A stretch of DNA of 64,000 bases from Balanoglossus misakiensis (lineage: Eukaryota; Hemichordata): NCBI GenBank assembly GCA_040954595.2, contig CM082587.2:6076001-6140000 (forward strand), given 5' to 3'. The notes under the pieces were generated by a model, which saw only the letters and a list, made by a program, of their open reading frames with translations, made no database searches and was not told the origin of the DNA. Below are positions 37,176 to 50,667 of the stretch, piece after piece. Made by a program: the position numbers and the translations under genes. Within the stretch, counting starts at the first letter, position 1; every line of letters starts with the position of its first letter.

Positions 37176-40100
37176 TTACACGCACTGACTGCAGAACGGC
37201 TGGTCGTTCTTCTTGAAGAATGACTGGCCGTCGAATGGTTTGTCGCAGCCCTGGAAGCAATTAAGAGAGATCAGAGCGCTGCGTGGATGAAACATTGCAA
37301 CGTGCAGCTCAATGTTGATCGCTGAAAACCAGATATTCTGTGGGGAAGTTTGTTTTACCATGACTTCAGTTGGAGGAGAGAAGGAAAGAAAGAGGACTGA
37401 CTGACTGACTGACTGAATCGTCGACGGAAACAAAAGAAAACGGATCTACGTATTTTTAAACCAACCTTGCATTTGAAACATTCTGGGTGCCAAGCGTTAC
37501 CCAGTGCGTTGACCCATTTCGTGTTAATCCCCTCCTTGCAACCATGGCATTTCTCCGGCTTCGTCTCGCCACCAAGAAACAGTCTTTCGTAATCTGCAAG
37601 AATTTTTTTCCGAAAATTAGAAACCACCATCAAATTTTATTTTATTGCCAGTGCACAGCGGGTAAATTCAAACATTCAAAATTTATCCTCGCTGTACTGT
37701 GGCCGGTGGTTTGGGGTATTTCGCCCAACGAGCCATCTACGTCAGTTTCTATCGCTCCTATTTCATACAAGTACGATATACTCTGGTGTCATCAAGATTG
37801 TGTTTAAAATTAGTTGTTGATTAACTAGTAATATTTCTGCGAGCGGGTGACTTTCTCCATATACTTTGTGAGTATCCTATAATTGTACTAGTAGTCATTA
37901 CTCTCTGAGTCTGTGTACATATGTCATGTTTGAATACCTGATTTACAATAAGGCTTCTCTTCTTTGGAGTAGAATGGGCCATCAAAGGGTTTCTTGCACT
38001 CGTTGCACACGAAACACTTGGCGTGCCATTTCTGTTCCATTGCGCTGATAATTTCCTGCCAAGAGATCATTTGTTGGTCAAAATGGTTATTCTATACCTC
38101 TGCACTTAATTAAAGTAACGAGTTGAGATTTTCGTTTCGAATTCGGGAATGCACCGAGTTCACGAATTTTACTAAAAAAGAGCTCGATGTAATATATACA
38201 CTCTACACCTGCCAAGGAGTGTAATGTTATAAAGTATAATACTGTAGTACCCCGTAAAATGATCCTTAATTCAGATATCTCTGTACCCATAACAACCCAC
38301 ATGATTTCCTAACCTGCGTAGATGCCATCAAGAGATGACGAGGCAAGACATCTACTGCACTCACCCACAGCAGGTACCTGTGGATATAGAACGACCTCTG
38401 TATGTAGGACATACATGTACATGTACTAGTAGATATACATGTACATGTACTAGTAGTGCACTACAGGCCGTTCGACATCCACAGGCCCCTGTGCACTCAC
38501 CCCAATGACCGGGTCGTCACAGGCAGCGCACCTTGCCGCCTGTTTCTTGTAATCTTCAACGCACAGAGCTCTGCCATCTTTGGTCTCGTAGAAACTCTGA
38601 ATCTCTTTTTTGCATTCATCACAGTGAACTGGTCCACTTGAAAAAAGGGGATAACAGGCATTCAAAGGAGAGAAACAAACAAACAAACAAACAAATAAAC
38701 AACAACAAAGTAATCGAACAAACAGATAATTAGTAAATTAGCTGAGATTTTACTATCATGAAAACATGTATAAATAAGGCGACTTTTACTTCGAGACGCG
38801 GGAATGTTATTTCAAGGTGATGTAACTGTATGATATAGGCACACACATGACGGACTATACATTTAATATTGCAGTAAAATTTAATGACATGCGTACGTAA
38901 TATAATCCTTTGAAAAATCGTGTTCCTCACGGCAACAAAGTAGTAGAATCTGCGCAAATGGCGAAGCATCATTAAAAGAGAGAGGTAAATTTAAACTGGT
39001 TGCCATGGTCCCAGCTAAGGATCAATTGTAGGTACTTACGTTCGTTTTAGACTGACTGTTGGCTTTTTCTCCTCAGTGGATGACAGGTCATTCACAATAT
39101 CGCTTGCGTCGCCGCTGAGTAAACATAGAGAGAGAGCAGAACCGTAAGTGAATAATTAGTGGGAGATGACTCAGTAGTATACATATGAGAAAAGATGATT
39201 GTACACTGGAAAAGACGGCGGACAGTCGCACATGCGGACAGAAAGATAGACAGGCAGACAGACGTCCCGTGGAAAACAAGTTGACAACAAAGGGATAAAC
39301 GTTTAAGTAGTTAGGGGCGCTCTACCTTGCCGGGAATACGTTGGCTTCGTATTGCCCTCTCATGTTGCCGGGTGGTTTGTAGTTAGCGACGATGTAAACG
39401 CGGCCGTCCTTCGTCTTTGCCTTCCCGATGCCAAATTCTTTACTATCCTTCCAGACCATTTGTGTGAAATGACCTTTACAAAAAACAACAACACACACAC
39501 ACAATAAATAAATAAATACAGGATACACGATGCGAGTGAAAAACATTTTCAGTGGGGCAACCGCTTTCCGAACTGAAAACATGTTTCAATTTCATTTGGC
39601 AGGGATAACAAATTATCGGTCTCATATGCTTTTCGCACGACGTTGTCGTTTCCCGTGACCAGGATAGAAGAGAGGCTCGCCATATGCAGACCAGACCTCA
39701 CACGTTGTTTTGACCTTGTGTCGGTGAAGGTTGACTTGTACAAATACACAGGAATTAGGAAGATGATTTATTTCCCCTAATTATGCTACTGAAAGTCAAA
39801 AATCAACAAATACAACTGGCCTCGTATTCTTATACGCAATACACCCATTTAACATCAAATGAGTTTCGGACGGCGTAAAAAGGTCAATTTTGGATAAAAA
39901 TCGCGAATTTATTTTATTTACTATGGAAGTTGGGATTGACCGCAGAGTGGTTCTATGCGACAAATCGATTTAAATTCGCTAGATGATTCAAATGAAGCAC
40001 AAATGCGTATTGTAAATAGAAGTTAAAAGGGACAGTAGAACTGTCTCGACCGACCGAGTCGCAGACTGTTGACCTTTCTTTCACCCGAGAATTAAATTTT

Positions 40101-42944
40101 GAATGACGCATGCACCTCTCGTAGATGTGCACGAACTGGGTCCGATGTAAAGTACCTTTTCACGACGTTCCTTAGGAGACCGACGCGTGTTTGGCCGGGT
40201 CAGTCTCGCCATTGACATATCGCTGATGTTTGTAATTCGTGGGCAGGGTACGAAGCTCTACTTTACGCCACTGCCCTGACTCTTACGGCGAAAATTGAAT
40301 GTAACTACATGTACTACTATTTAAAAAAACTATTTCTACCCTCACAACTTGAGAACAAAACCCGTTTCTATTTGCGAAACATCTTTGCCCACGTTAAAGG
40401 AACAAAGTATTGTACTACGTGTTGTCGCCGCTACAAGTACCGAGCTGGCATTTTATTGTTAATTCTCTCGGGGGACTAGACCATCCAAAGTTCCCCTTTC
40501 CAACGTACACCTGGACAATAGTACGACAACTTCAATTGTCATTTTGCTAAGGTACAGAGAAAAAAAACCACACAAAAACATCAGTTGCTTGCAAGTTGCA
40601 ACAATAGAAAATATTCAGCAGGCGTGAAGGAAAGAAATGTTGGCCAGGTCTCAGTGGTGGTTGCTGTTCTCTTTTGGCGAGTGGTCGCTTTGGGAATTAC
40701 GGTAGAAGAACCAGGACCCGAGGAACGTAACCAATCTGATTAAAATCAGATGTAGGGTACGGTGACGTCTTTTACTTACGCGGTGCGGCATTCATAGTGT
40801 GAGGCGACAGCATAAGAATCAGGCTATCGTACGTGTGTGGAAAAAACTTTTGGTTGTTGCTGCTGTATTTTGTCGGGGACACAGCTGCTGATCATGGTCT
40901 GATGGCTAAAACGAGAATTTCGGTTGTGAATATATAAAACTATATAAACGGACTGCAGCTGAAACGACGTGAGGCACATGAAGAATGCCACCTGGGAGCC
41001 CGGTCCTCTTGATACTAGCAATATATATCCCGAACATGAATCACCGGCAAAATCCAATTAGACGTCCTCACGATCACAAACTTTTATGACACGATTATTC
41101 ATGAATTTTTAACTCCCGTGGATATAACTATGGAAACCGGTGAAGGACCATCTGGCTATAAATACACGAAACATGGGACGATCTTTCCCAGCCGACCGAT
41201 AGTCTCGCAATGACGTCATTCCACGCGTACACCTGATCCTGTGACAATATAAATGGTGCATGTACTTTATCGTTTGCTACAAACAAATTATTTCATAAAA
41301 TCTAGGTTGCTTGGAAATTATATCCACGACCAAAAATATGAGAGATACAATGTACGCGACAAAATTCGCCGTCGAGTCGAAACGAACCTACAAGGAAACT
41401 CAAATTTACTTTAAAATGGCGACCTATGTTATCTGGCTATGAACTCAAGTAATCATAGTGGCTGTCCCCCGGGTTGTCCCGCTGTACAACCACGTGTTCA
41501 AAACACTGACGGAGAATCTGTCTGAACAGTCCGATACGCTAATGTCATTCAAATGAAATTTTAAAGTGGTAATGTATATTCGTGATGGGAATTTCACGTG
41601 GCATGCAAATTAAAACAGCGGCAATGGTAACCAACGCGTGGAATATGTGCGTGCCCGTGAAAGCCACCGCCTGCACGGCACGGTGTGGATTCGGGCGAAT
41701 TTATTCAAATAATGGTCGGTGTCAATGGTGTAAATGAGACTGAGTGCTGCTGCCATGGCAACCGTGGTGGGTCACAGGTCAAATGGACGAGTCATAGCGA
41801 TGTATACTCATTTCAGTATTGTCAAACATGTCCACATATCTGCACCAGATGGCTCAGACAAATCGCATCAGTACTCGATCGCGTGCGTTATTTCAAATGT
41901 TTGAAAACACATCTCAAAAAGATAGACACACGGCCTTTGGTCTGAAATTCAGCATTTTTATGCACAACAGGCAAGTAGCAAGGGAGAATGTATTGGTTGC
42001 AGACACCTTACGATCTGAATAATAATCATAGTTGATAAATTTAAAATGTATAAAATGTAACGACGGTCGCGATATCGTCATCACCATCGCGATCGCGTGA
42101 TTTAACCGGGTCATGACATTAGATTAAACTCACTTGTCTGTTAATCATAGTTCGTGAGGATCTAGTACAATACGAAATATAGGAAATGGTGCTTTCAAAT
42201 ATAAATATGAATGCCCTATATTCTTTTATGCCATTGTATTTGACTGCAGGCTTGTGGATTGAACAGGACAACAAATTCTCGAAAGATCAAGCTTTGGTGT
42301 TTTGTATGCATCCATGTATGTGTGTATGTATATTGGGGTATGTGCCTTCTTTGACAGAAATAATATGCACCTACCTCCAGCACCCCATACTGGATTCTTG
42401 AAATCATATTTCTTGATGTCGTCATACCACATTTTGCTCACTTCTTTACCTGAAGTAGAAACGTATAAATGCGCAAATTGAGTCAAAACCCTTCGGTGTG
42501 TAGGTTCTAAGGTTCTAAGATCTACGTTATATGTACATTTCCAAGGGTGTTTATTGAAAATTATATTTTCACCGAAATATTCAGCTGGTGTCTCCCACAT
42601 TATTTGAAAATGAATCTCATTAAAATGAATGAATCTACTTTGATGACGCGAAGCTGCACAAATAGAACACTTTCTCCCATTTTTGATGACCGACACTCCA
42701 AATTTGCACTTCAAGGACGCGCACGCTTACCTGACATGTCGTAGTCTCCGCTCCCCGCGCCGTACCCTACGTTCTCGCCGTAGTCTTTGTTGTCGCTGTG
42801 TTCCAGCCGGCCGAGTGTGGCCAGGTGCTCGGCCCACTGCTGTGCGTCCTTGCCGACGGCCGCCGAGTACTTCAGCGGCCCTACTCCGTGTAGAGCCCGG
42901 TACTTGTTCTGCAGCTCGAACGCCTCTCGCTCAAACTCGTTCAT
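37176..42944 (-). CDS. CAP (GAPR-1-like) and LIM domain fusion protein, copy B
   Basis: Eight exons (42944-42731, 42449-42375, 39473-39326, 39114-39040, 38636-38501, 38055-37938, 37593-37466, 37250-37176) total 969 bases, 322 residues. Residues 1-146 form a CAP/SCP domain most like GAPR-1 (GLIPR2), with LEHSDNKDYGEN and the CAP1 signature GHFTQMVWKDS. There is no signal peptide in the visible frame, so it is probably intracellular. A short linker leads to a CxxC...CxxD mini-finger (176-199) and two LIM domains (about 207-258 and 267-322), of the paxillin/PINCH style (EIISAMEQKWHAKCFVCNEC). Of the four GAPR-1 cavity residues, H49, E57 and H98 are kept but the third is D82 instead of Glu. An acceptor 11 bases before the ATG indicates a 5' exon not found. 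Confidence 0.93.
38411..38456 (+). repeat. 22-base perfect tandem repeat in a CAP-LIM intron
   Basis: Positions 38411-38432 and 38435-38456 are identical, separated by AT. The unit contains the palindrome ACATGTACATGT followed by ACTAGTAG. It lies just 3' of the plus-strand edge of exon 5's intron. Confidence 0.9.
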
Positions 42945-45900
42945 GGTTAGCTGTGCTGTAAAACCAATAAATATACGATCACACTGGTTTCTGTTTAACG
43001 CGTTCTACCCTTAAAATTATTACAAGAGCTGTATGCTGTACATGTATACATATCCCATTGTCTACGCACGGACCGAACGGTTTACCAGCCACGGTACGGC
43101 CAAGAAGCGTTGGAAAGTGTAACGCTATGCTGGGATACAGTGAATCAGTCACGCCCACATAAACATGACGGAGTAGCCGTACCTATCGGTTCTGTCTGTC
43201 GCGTGCTAACAGAATGTGCAAACGTAAGTCTAGATGGCATCTACGTACAAAAGGAGACCTTACCCGAGATTGTCTCTGTGCGACTGTCGTTGACACGGGT
43301 CCCACTTGGATCACTTGCTCTTCTGTCAATGTGGAATTGTCTGCGAACGGTATTGAATCATGCGTAACGTGTATTTCACCACCGGGGGTACTACTCCTAG
43401 AAAGTCAAATGTTTTACTATGACATGACATCATCGAGGCCCAGAACTTGCTACAGTAGGTTAAGGTCAAATGAAACTTGGACCAATTCAGTACTGAGTAT
43501 GACATGTTAACTTTGCTTCAATTGAAAAGAGAAACTTGTGAAAGATTGCTCTACGGTTCATTTGGCATCGTTTGGTCAACACTGGAAAATAAAAGTCGCT
43601 GAAATATTCACAAGTACTGCTCTAACAGAAGGGTTAGAGGTCATAACAGGTAGCAGTTAGCGATGTGTACGATTCGCTGGGGCACGTGCCAAACGTTATA
43701 TCCCCCTGACTTTCGACGTTACTCTAAGTGCCGGGTCTGTACAAACTTACAACGTTAAGAGCGGACCTTGCCGGCCTTGTTCAGCGAATCATCTCAAAAG
43801 ATGTTTTGTTAGCCTTTGTCGGGGACAACAAAAGCGGACAAAAAACGTTGCGATTGTAGGTGAGGTCAAACCAAGCAGCTGTACATCGCGGGTCGTTGTG
43901 TCTCAGAAATTGAACTGATCGCGAGAGAAAGAACAGCCAACGAAGCGAAAAGTTATCTTGAAAAAAATGACAAAGAAACTGGCGATTGTCAAAAAATGAA
44001 GCAATGTGGCATCAGTTTGTCTGATAAGAAGCCGTTTTCCTTGAATATATTTTTCTCAGTATTCGTTTCCACGTTTAAGACAAGAGAGTTTATTGTCTCT
44101 TCTGGTTGTGAACTTCGAGTCTGCCAAGGCAACGGGAAGACATAAACTTCGCAGTTTATCGCGAATTTGGAGTGCGCGGTCTCGTGAAAGTATAGTACCC
44201 TCCGCGTTGGTATTTCTCTGACAGAAGTCTGTGAACCTCCTGCTTTTATCCCGTTGTGTTTGGACTTCTAGGTAATTACCTTGGTCTGACCACCAGACCG
44301 GGTCTTTTTTCTTCTGCCACACACAACGTCCAAATTAAGCACACCGCCGTAAAGTGTATTTCCATTTAACCTCTGGTCCACATGTAGTTAAGTGTCCCCC
44401 GTCCGACACAAAGCGACAATTAAACCAGGTCAGTTTGCCAATATATCTAAGCTTATTCTTAGACCGGTTGAAGATGGTCACTGTTTCGAGGCGCCGGGAA
44501 TTCGAGTCCTCGATATATTAACCAAGCCTCGCGAAATCTCGTAAGGTAAAAGTGTAGCAGCATCATTTTGTGACAAATCGACACCGAAAAGATACTCCGC
44601 ATCATCGCGAAAACCTCAATTCAGAGTTGGCCTTATTTGCATATGGTTCCATACACACCAAGTCATATACACAATACATGTTACTAATTTAATTTCCTGA
44701 TTCTAGCTCTGACTTTATTACAACTGCAAACCCGTATAGTATAGACAAAGTTGAAAGAGTCTGAATACTTATTCCATACACACACACAAATTTATATCCA
44801 AATGATTTATATATTAAAATATCAAATAGTACTCATTAAAGAAACATATTATTTGCTAACTCACCAAATGTAAATATACAGATCATTTCAATTAAACGTA
44901 CATTTCACATAAACTCCAGTGTCCTGTAATACACTTGAAGTTTGACCGCCACCGCTGACCGAAAGAAGAAGGATCATTTCTAGTCCTGAGACTGTCGTGT
45001 GATGGCGCTATTGGAATCAGACCAGTAGCACCACTCATTGAAGAAAGAAAACGACGTGGAACCTTCGTCACACTGGAATACCAGCCGACGTATCCAGAAA
45101 GTCATATATCCAAAGGCATGGAATAAGGAATGCCAAATTCTAAGAATTCCTCAAGAAATATTCCTTTCGGTTAAAATTCCAATTTAAAACCCAATAAGAA
45201 AGTTTAATACTGATATTATGAATGATAGGCTTAAAATCAATACTCCGACTTCGTAAATGTGATGTATTTATGACAAAATTGAATTACATGTATTGCATTA
45301 TTTCATTTCATGGTAAAAGGTAGAATGTGTATCGAGCATAAAACTTTCGAATAATTAAAAATCAAGTATCAATAAGTGCATTATGATATCCCAGAGTATA
45401 GACCTGAATTCGATGACATCACTGAAAGTGAAGATGTCCAGCATAGCATATACCAGTTGGCCTCTGTAATTTCATACGGAGCCTGCGCAATTATACGTAA
45501 TAATGAGAATACCCACAGCGACTATGATTATAATTTGTGCACAAAATCTCCGTGTATAAAAATCTACTAAGTTTGTAGCTACTGTAATGCAATATAACAA
45601 CCACGTATTTGGAGACAAATGTGCAAGAAAACACGAAAAAAATGCGATTGCGCATGCGGGGTTAATACAGGAGCATACCTGAAGATAATCCGAACATAAA
45701 CCAAGGGCTTCCTATGCAAGCGAGGATATCCCGTATGGTGATTGCGATAACCCAGTGCAACGTCGTGAAATTCTACTATATAGTTTGCACCTACAGATAC
45801 ATTGGAACAAAAAATGAAAAGCGATCCCCTAAGCTAATACATGTAATACGTATTTCAGTTGCATCAATGCTGTGCAGCTCTCCGAAGGGAGAAATACCGG

Positions 45901-46180
45901 GCGATTTTTCAACAACATGTCGCTGTTTGGTGACGTAACGCGACGTTTGTGAGGGATGTCACGTCCAGCTTGACAGATAGCCAGACCACAGCTGCGACAG
46001 CAATTGAAACGTTAAAAACCCGCAGTTGGCATTCAGCCGGGAAAACGAATAAATGAACAAAAAAGTTTGAACATAGCTTTGCGGAGAACTAAAAACTAAA
46101 ATTCTAAATCCTGTTACTAACAGCAGTCAACATCATAAAGTTGAGTTTAACGCGTCCTCGGAGCGCCCTCTACGCCCTTC
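42945..46180. other. intergenic region between the two CAP-LIM genes
   Basis: Holds the 5' side of copy B and the 3' UTR of copy A. A TTTTACAG acceptor just before copy B's ATG means a first exon lies somewhere in this 3.2-kb stretch. I could not identify it. No other domain-bearing frame is seen. Confidence 0.5.
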
Positions 46181-49100
46181 TTATTTTTTGACGCAATTTT
46201 CACAACACGGTTTGTCGCCCTTCTTGTAGAAAGAGTCGCCCTCTAAAAGAGTCTTACATTCCTAAAAAGAAAGAAAAACGATATAGCTTTATAAATTTGA
46301 GCTGTTTGTGCCTTAAATCGTTTGCATGACCCCTGCAGTCTTTGCATTTTGTTAGAAAAATATATTTCTTCACTAATACAAACGACTTTTATGAGGTATT
46401 ATTTAAAAAATAAAACTGACCGCTACCTGCGAATTTTAGGCCATATTTTCCCCAAATTTATTCAGTTTTATAGGGTGTTATAGCCATATAAATGTCAGAA
46501 TAAATGATGACAAATAAAATTTACGCTGTTTTATCAGGATCCTGTAGCAACCACGTGTTGTTCGAAGGCGCGTGATATCGACAGCGAGTGTGAGTTATTG
46601 GGACAGGAAGAATAGACAGATTTTAAAGGCAAAGAATGTATGGTAGTTGTAACCACACAAATATCTGTGACACGCTTGATGTGGTGATATAGTACGCCAA
46701 CTGCTGTCTTCTCTTTGACGAGAGAGGGCGATAACAGTCGACGGTAGTCCGTGACTGTTCACACGCCGCGGCGTTATTGGATACAATGTAAATGGTTCGG
46801 CCCAGTCACCCCAGTCCCAAATAGCTGCTCCCATGCGCCCCTCGTCCTACCCCATCCCCTACTTACCGCACACTTAAAGCAACCGGGATGCCAGGCGTTG
46901 TCCAAAGCGGTGATCCAGCGCGTTTCTATCATCTCTTTGCAGCCGTGGCATTCCTCGGGCTTCTTCTGTCCACCCATGAACACCTTTTCATAGTCTGAAA
47001 GAAACAAAGAAAACGTTTGAACAACAACAACAAGGCAGATACACATGAGAGATCCTGTCACACGTACAAGTACACGTATATTCAGTTTAGGGTTGCCCAC
47101 CGCCCGCACTTTTAGCGCTTCTATTTGAATACATGTATATTAAAAATTCCATTCCACGACCTACTTTCGGGTTTTCTTGCCAGGCAACAGAGGCCCGACC
47201 ATCTGTCTCGGCCGGGTTTCAGTAGCCGAACAAACAGTGTGTTTGTATTCCATACATAAAGTCTAAAAATACAATGAGTTTTGGTTCTAAGGCTTTGCAT
47301 GATTTAAATTGCGTAAAAACACGACTGTAACGTCCAGGAGTTCTGCCCACCTTTCTTGCAGTATGGTTTGCCATCTTTAGGAATGAAAGGTCCGTCGAAT
47401 GGTTGCTTGCATTCTGTGCAGACGAAACACTTGACGTGCCATTTCTGTTCCATGGCGCTGATAATCTCCTGCAAAATAGCACAAGACGAGAAAACAATTA
47501 CCTCCAAGTGAGCAATACTCATAGGGGTCTTGTTATTGTTTTTTTTTCACTTATGGTTATCCTGCAAGCGGTATAGTTGTTCCCGCCCAACTGAAAATTA
47601 GATTTAATTTCTCTACAACCCATATTTCACTAAGCGCGGATGGACATAGACAGAGAGCATGCGAATTCGTCAGCAATTCAAATCTCGATTTCTATCTTGT
47701 CCTCGGTCGAAGGAAATCATCATCATTGCAAATAGTAACAGTTCTTGCGCATGGATGAGATCCTACTTACCCCAACAACAGGGTCGTTGCATTTTCCACA
47801 TTTCGCGGCTTCCTTCGATTTAAAACAACTATCGCAGAGTTTTCTGCCGTCCTTGGTCTCGTAGTACCGAGTCATATCCTTGTCGCAGGAACCACATTTA
47901 AGCGGACCACTGTTGGGAAAAAAAGACAACAAAGTTGACAAAAAAGGGACAAGCACATATTCGCGGTTGAGAACTGGATGCCTTTACTATCGTCACGTGG
48001 GTTTCTATTTGACAACACTAGGTAAAGTAACTTACGTTTTCTTTCCGGCATCTCCACCGCCGCCACCTCCGCCAGCACTTGCTGGCTTCACATCGGCAGG
48101 ATTAGCCGACCTGAAAGCAGAGATAGTATTATCTTAGCTGCACATTCCCAAAACCCGTCCTTTCGGAGTTTCGATCAGGAAAGGGAGATTGAGTAACGGA
48201 GTGACTTTCGCTTTTGACAATATGACAAACATTTGCATATGAACTGCACAAGATGTCGTCCACTGACATTTGGCGGGAAAATTCCGGCGCTTCACTCATT
48301 CACTTACCCTTTAAGGACATTGGTGGCGAAGTCGCGCAACATGTTTCCAGGTGGAAGGTAGTTAGCAACAATGAAAATCCTGCCATCTTTACCCTTGGCT
48401 TTACCCATGCCTACCTCTTTGGTGTCTTTCCACACAACTTGAGTAAAATGACCTATATGCAGACAGGCAGACAGACGGGAAATACGGCTTATATTGTGCG
48501 GTAAAAAATGCATCACAAAAATAATATCATTCTTTGTAATTTTCTTCATTGAACATGTCGATCATACGATAAAGTAAACCGATAATATGTGGAAACGTTC
48601 ATTGTAAAAAAAAAATGCGTCCAAAAATGAGATGAATTCTGTAGTATTTAGATTCGAAATCGAAATGAAATGATAACTTTAATTTGCGTTGGCTTCTGGG
48701 TAAAATTTCTTAAAGTTAAATGGGAGTGGATTTCAACGGAAAACCTTACCAATTCCCGATTTGAATCCAGGATTACTGAAATCATAGTCTCGAATCTCGC
48801 TGTACCAGTTATCAGTGGCTTGCTCGGCTACAAAATGAAACAAAAAATTAATGAGAGTTAAAGAATCGCTCGTTATTTTAAACGCGCGTAGTCCGCGTGA
48901 TAATATAATCTAAAAATATATCATTGAGTGTACGTTAAAAATAAACCTCCAGTAAAACGTTTCACGATTTTATGGCGCCAAAAACGATAGAGGTAATGTA
49001 CATCATTGTAGCAGTTGTGCATTCGCCTACCACTGAGAAACACATACATGTACTATATGGCAAATGGTACGCCCGAATTCAAAGTGCGCTATTTTCTACT

Positions 49101-49349
49101 AATAAATGGGTATTTTTTTACCATTGGCCACTCACCAGACATATCATAATTCCCGGTTCCAAATCCAGTGGCGATGTTTTCGCCGAATTCCTTATTTTCA
49201 CTGTGTTGAAACTTGCCGGTCTTGGCCAAATGGTCTGCCCACTTCTGCGCATGGTCAGCGCATTTCTTGGACCAGGTCAGAGCTGGCGACCCGTGCACCG
49301 CCCTCAAGCGGTTGTGGACAGCCAAACCTTCTTTGTTGAATTCGTTCAT
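46181..49349 (-). CDS. CAP (GAPR-1-like) and LIM domain fusion protein, copy A
   Basis: Eight exons (49349-49136, 48827-48750, 48452-48308, 48110-48036, 47909-47771, 47468-47351, 46994-46867, 46261-46181) total 978 bases, 325 residues. Intron positions and phases match copy B. Residues 1-146 are a CAP domain with all four GAPR-1 cavity residues (H49, E57, E82, H99), an NWYSEIRDYDF segment and GHFTQVVWKDT. A linker with seven consecutive glycines follows (152-170), then a four-cysteine mini-finger (CGSC...CDSC, 176-199), LIM 1 (C208...H228, C231, C234, C237) and LIM 2 (CHGC...HPGCFKCAEC...CENC). No signal peptide is visible. The ATG lies one base after a TTTTAAG acceptor, so the first exon is untranslated or supplies a short N-terminus. 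CAP plus LIM is an unusual pairing; the function is not known to me. Confidence 0.94.
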
Positions 49350-50647
49350 CCTTAAAATAGAAAAAAAAATGAGGCGAGATGATGAGTTCGCATTTAAAAA
49401 AATTTAAAGTGACCCCCCGGGTTACTCTTCACAGGTGAGGGTTAGCTGGATGCGATCACGCGTCGATATTTAGCGGCACCATCTTACCACCAGCTATACA
49501 ATGATCGATCGCCCGCAACAAGCATACACACGCCTCCATGCAGGGTGAGGCCATTACGTTGAAAACAGATTGGGGCATTTTACCATATGATCATATTCCT
49601 CTCGACGAATAATCATATGCTTTTCCAATATTTTTCCCCGTTTTCATCCTTTACGCGATTTCGAAGACTCGAGAGAAATATGGTGAAATTAATTATCAAA
49701 TTAAATATCCGATTGAAAACGTATCAGTCCTAGCAAAATTGCGGCATGTTGATATTTATCATCATATTTGTGATTTGCGGTATTGCTACGGACAATCAGA
49801 TAACAGTGCCGATTCTGATAGGTGAGAAAACAGGACAGTCCATGTTTACGAAAGAAAACAAATATAAAGTGTACCTTGGAAGTACTGTACCGAGCCTGTC
49901 CTGTCGCTGCGTGTTTTCCGTCGCTCTGTGTGGGATCACGTTTTAAACAACCGAGGGGTGCAACCCCTATTTCCGTAATATTGATTGGTGTATCAATTTT
50001 TGGGCATCCATAATGTTATAAATCATAACACCTGGTGTTTTACACGTATTGACATAACCTATTCACCGTCGATTCTGTCGAGGCGTGTCTGTCGCCCTGT
50101 TACATCGTGCAAAGACAACCCGTTCGTTACAACATGCAGGGACCCCCCTGCCCCTCACCTGCACGGCTTGCTTACGGTCAATATTCTGACGACATCAACG
50201 GATTCTGGCTCGACTGTTACGTAATCGCGCGTTGATAATGAACGAGAAGGACGCATTCAATAGTGTGTTAACCTTATCGATCTATATGTCGGCTCCAACG
50301 CAAATATAATTGAATTCAACATAGCGGCACAGAAAATATCCCGGATTCACAAATATGAGATTTTTGTCCAGAGTAAAAATAAACATGTAAAAGTATAATT
50401 GGTTTTAATATAACGCATTCCATACCCCAACGGTGTTTATTCTCGTGAAATTGGTTTTCGCGTTTGGAGCAATTATTTCAAGGGGCGTGGGCTTAGTAAG
50501 ATGTGTAATTTGCCGACTGGTCACCATGGATATGACAAATATACAACAAGTGGACGTAGTAAAAATGTGTATTGTCCGAGGGCGAACGGGTGATGAGTTC
50601 ACGACACGGGTGTTTATAGCGCTCGGGCGGTACCCACTGCCACGTAA

Positions 50648-50667
50648 GGGGGGGGGGGGGGGGGGTA
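50648..50667 (+). repeat. poly(G) run
   Basis: Twenty consecutive G bases. Long enough to be unstable in sequencing, so its true length is uncertain, and it may form quadruplex structure. Confidence 0.9.

Noticed and set aside
42683-43014. Arg/Cys-rich plus-strand frames
   Set aside because: They are antisense to the first coding exon of the copy B CAP-LIM gene, which has the clear domain match.
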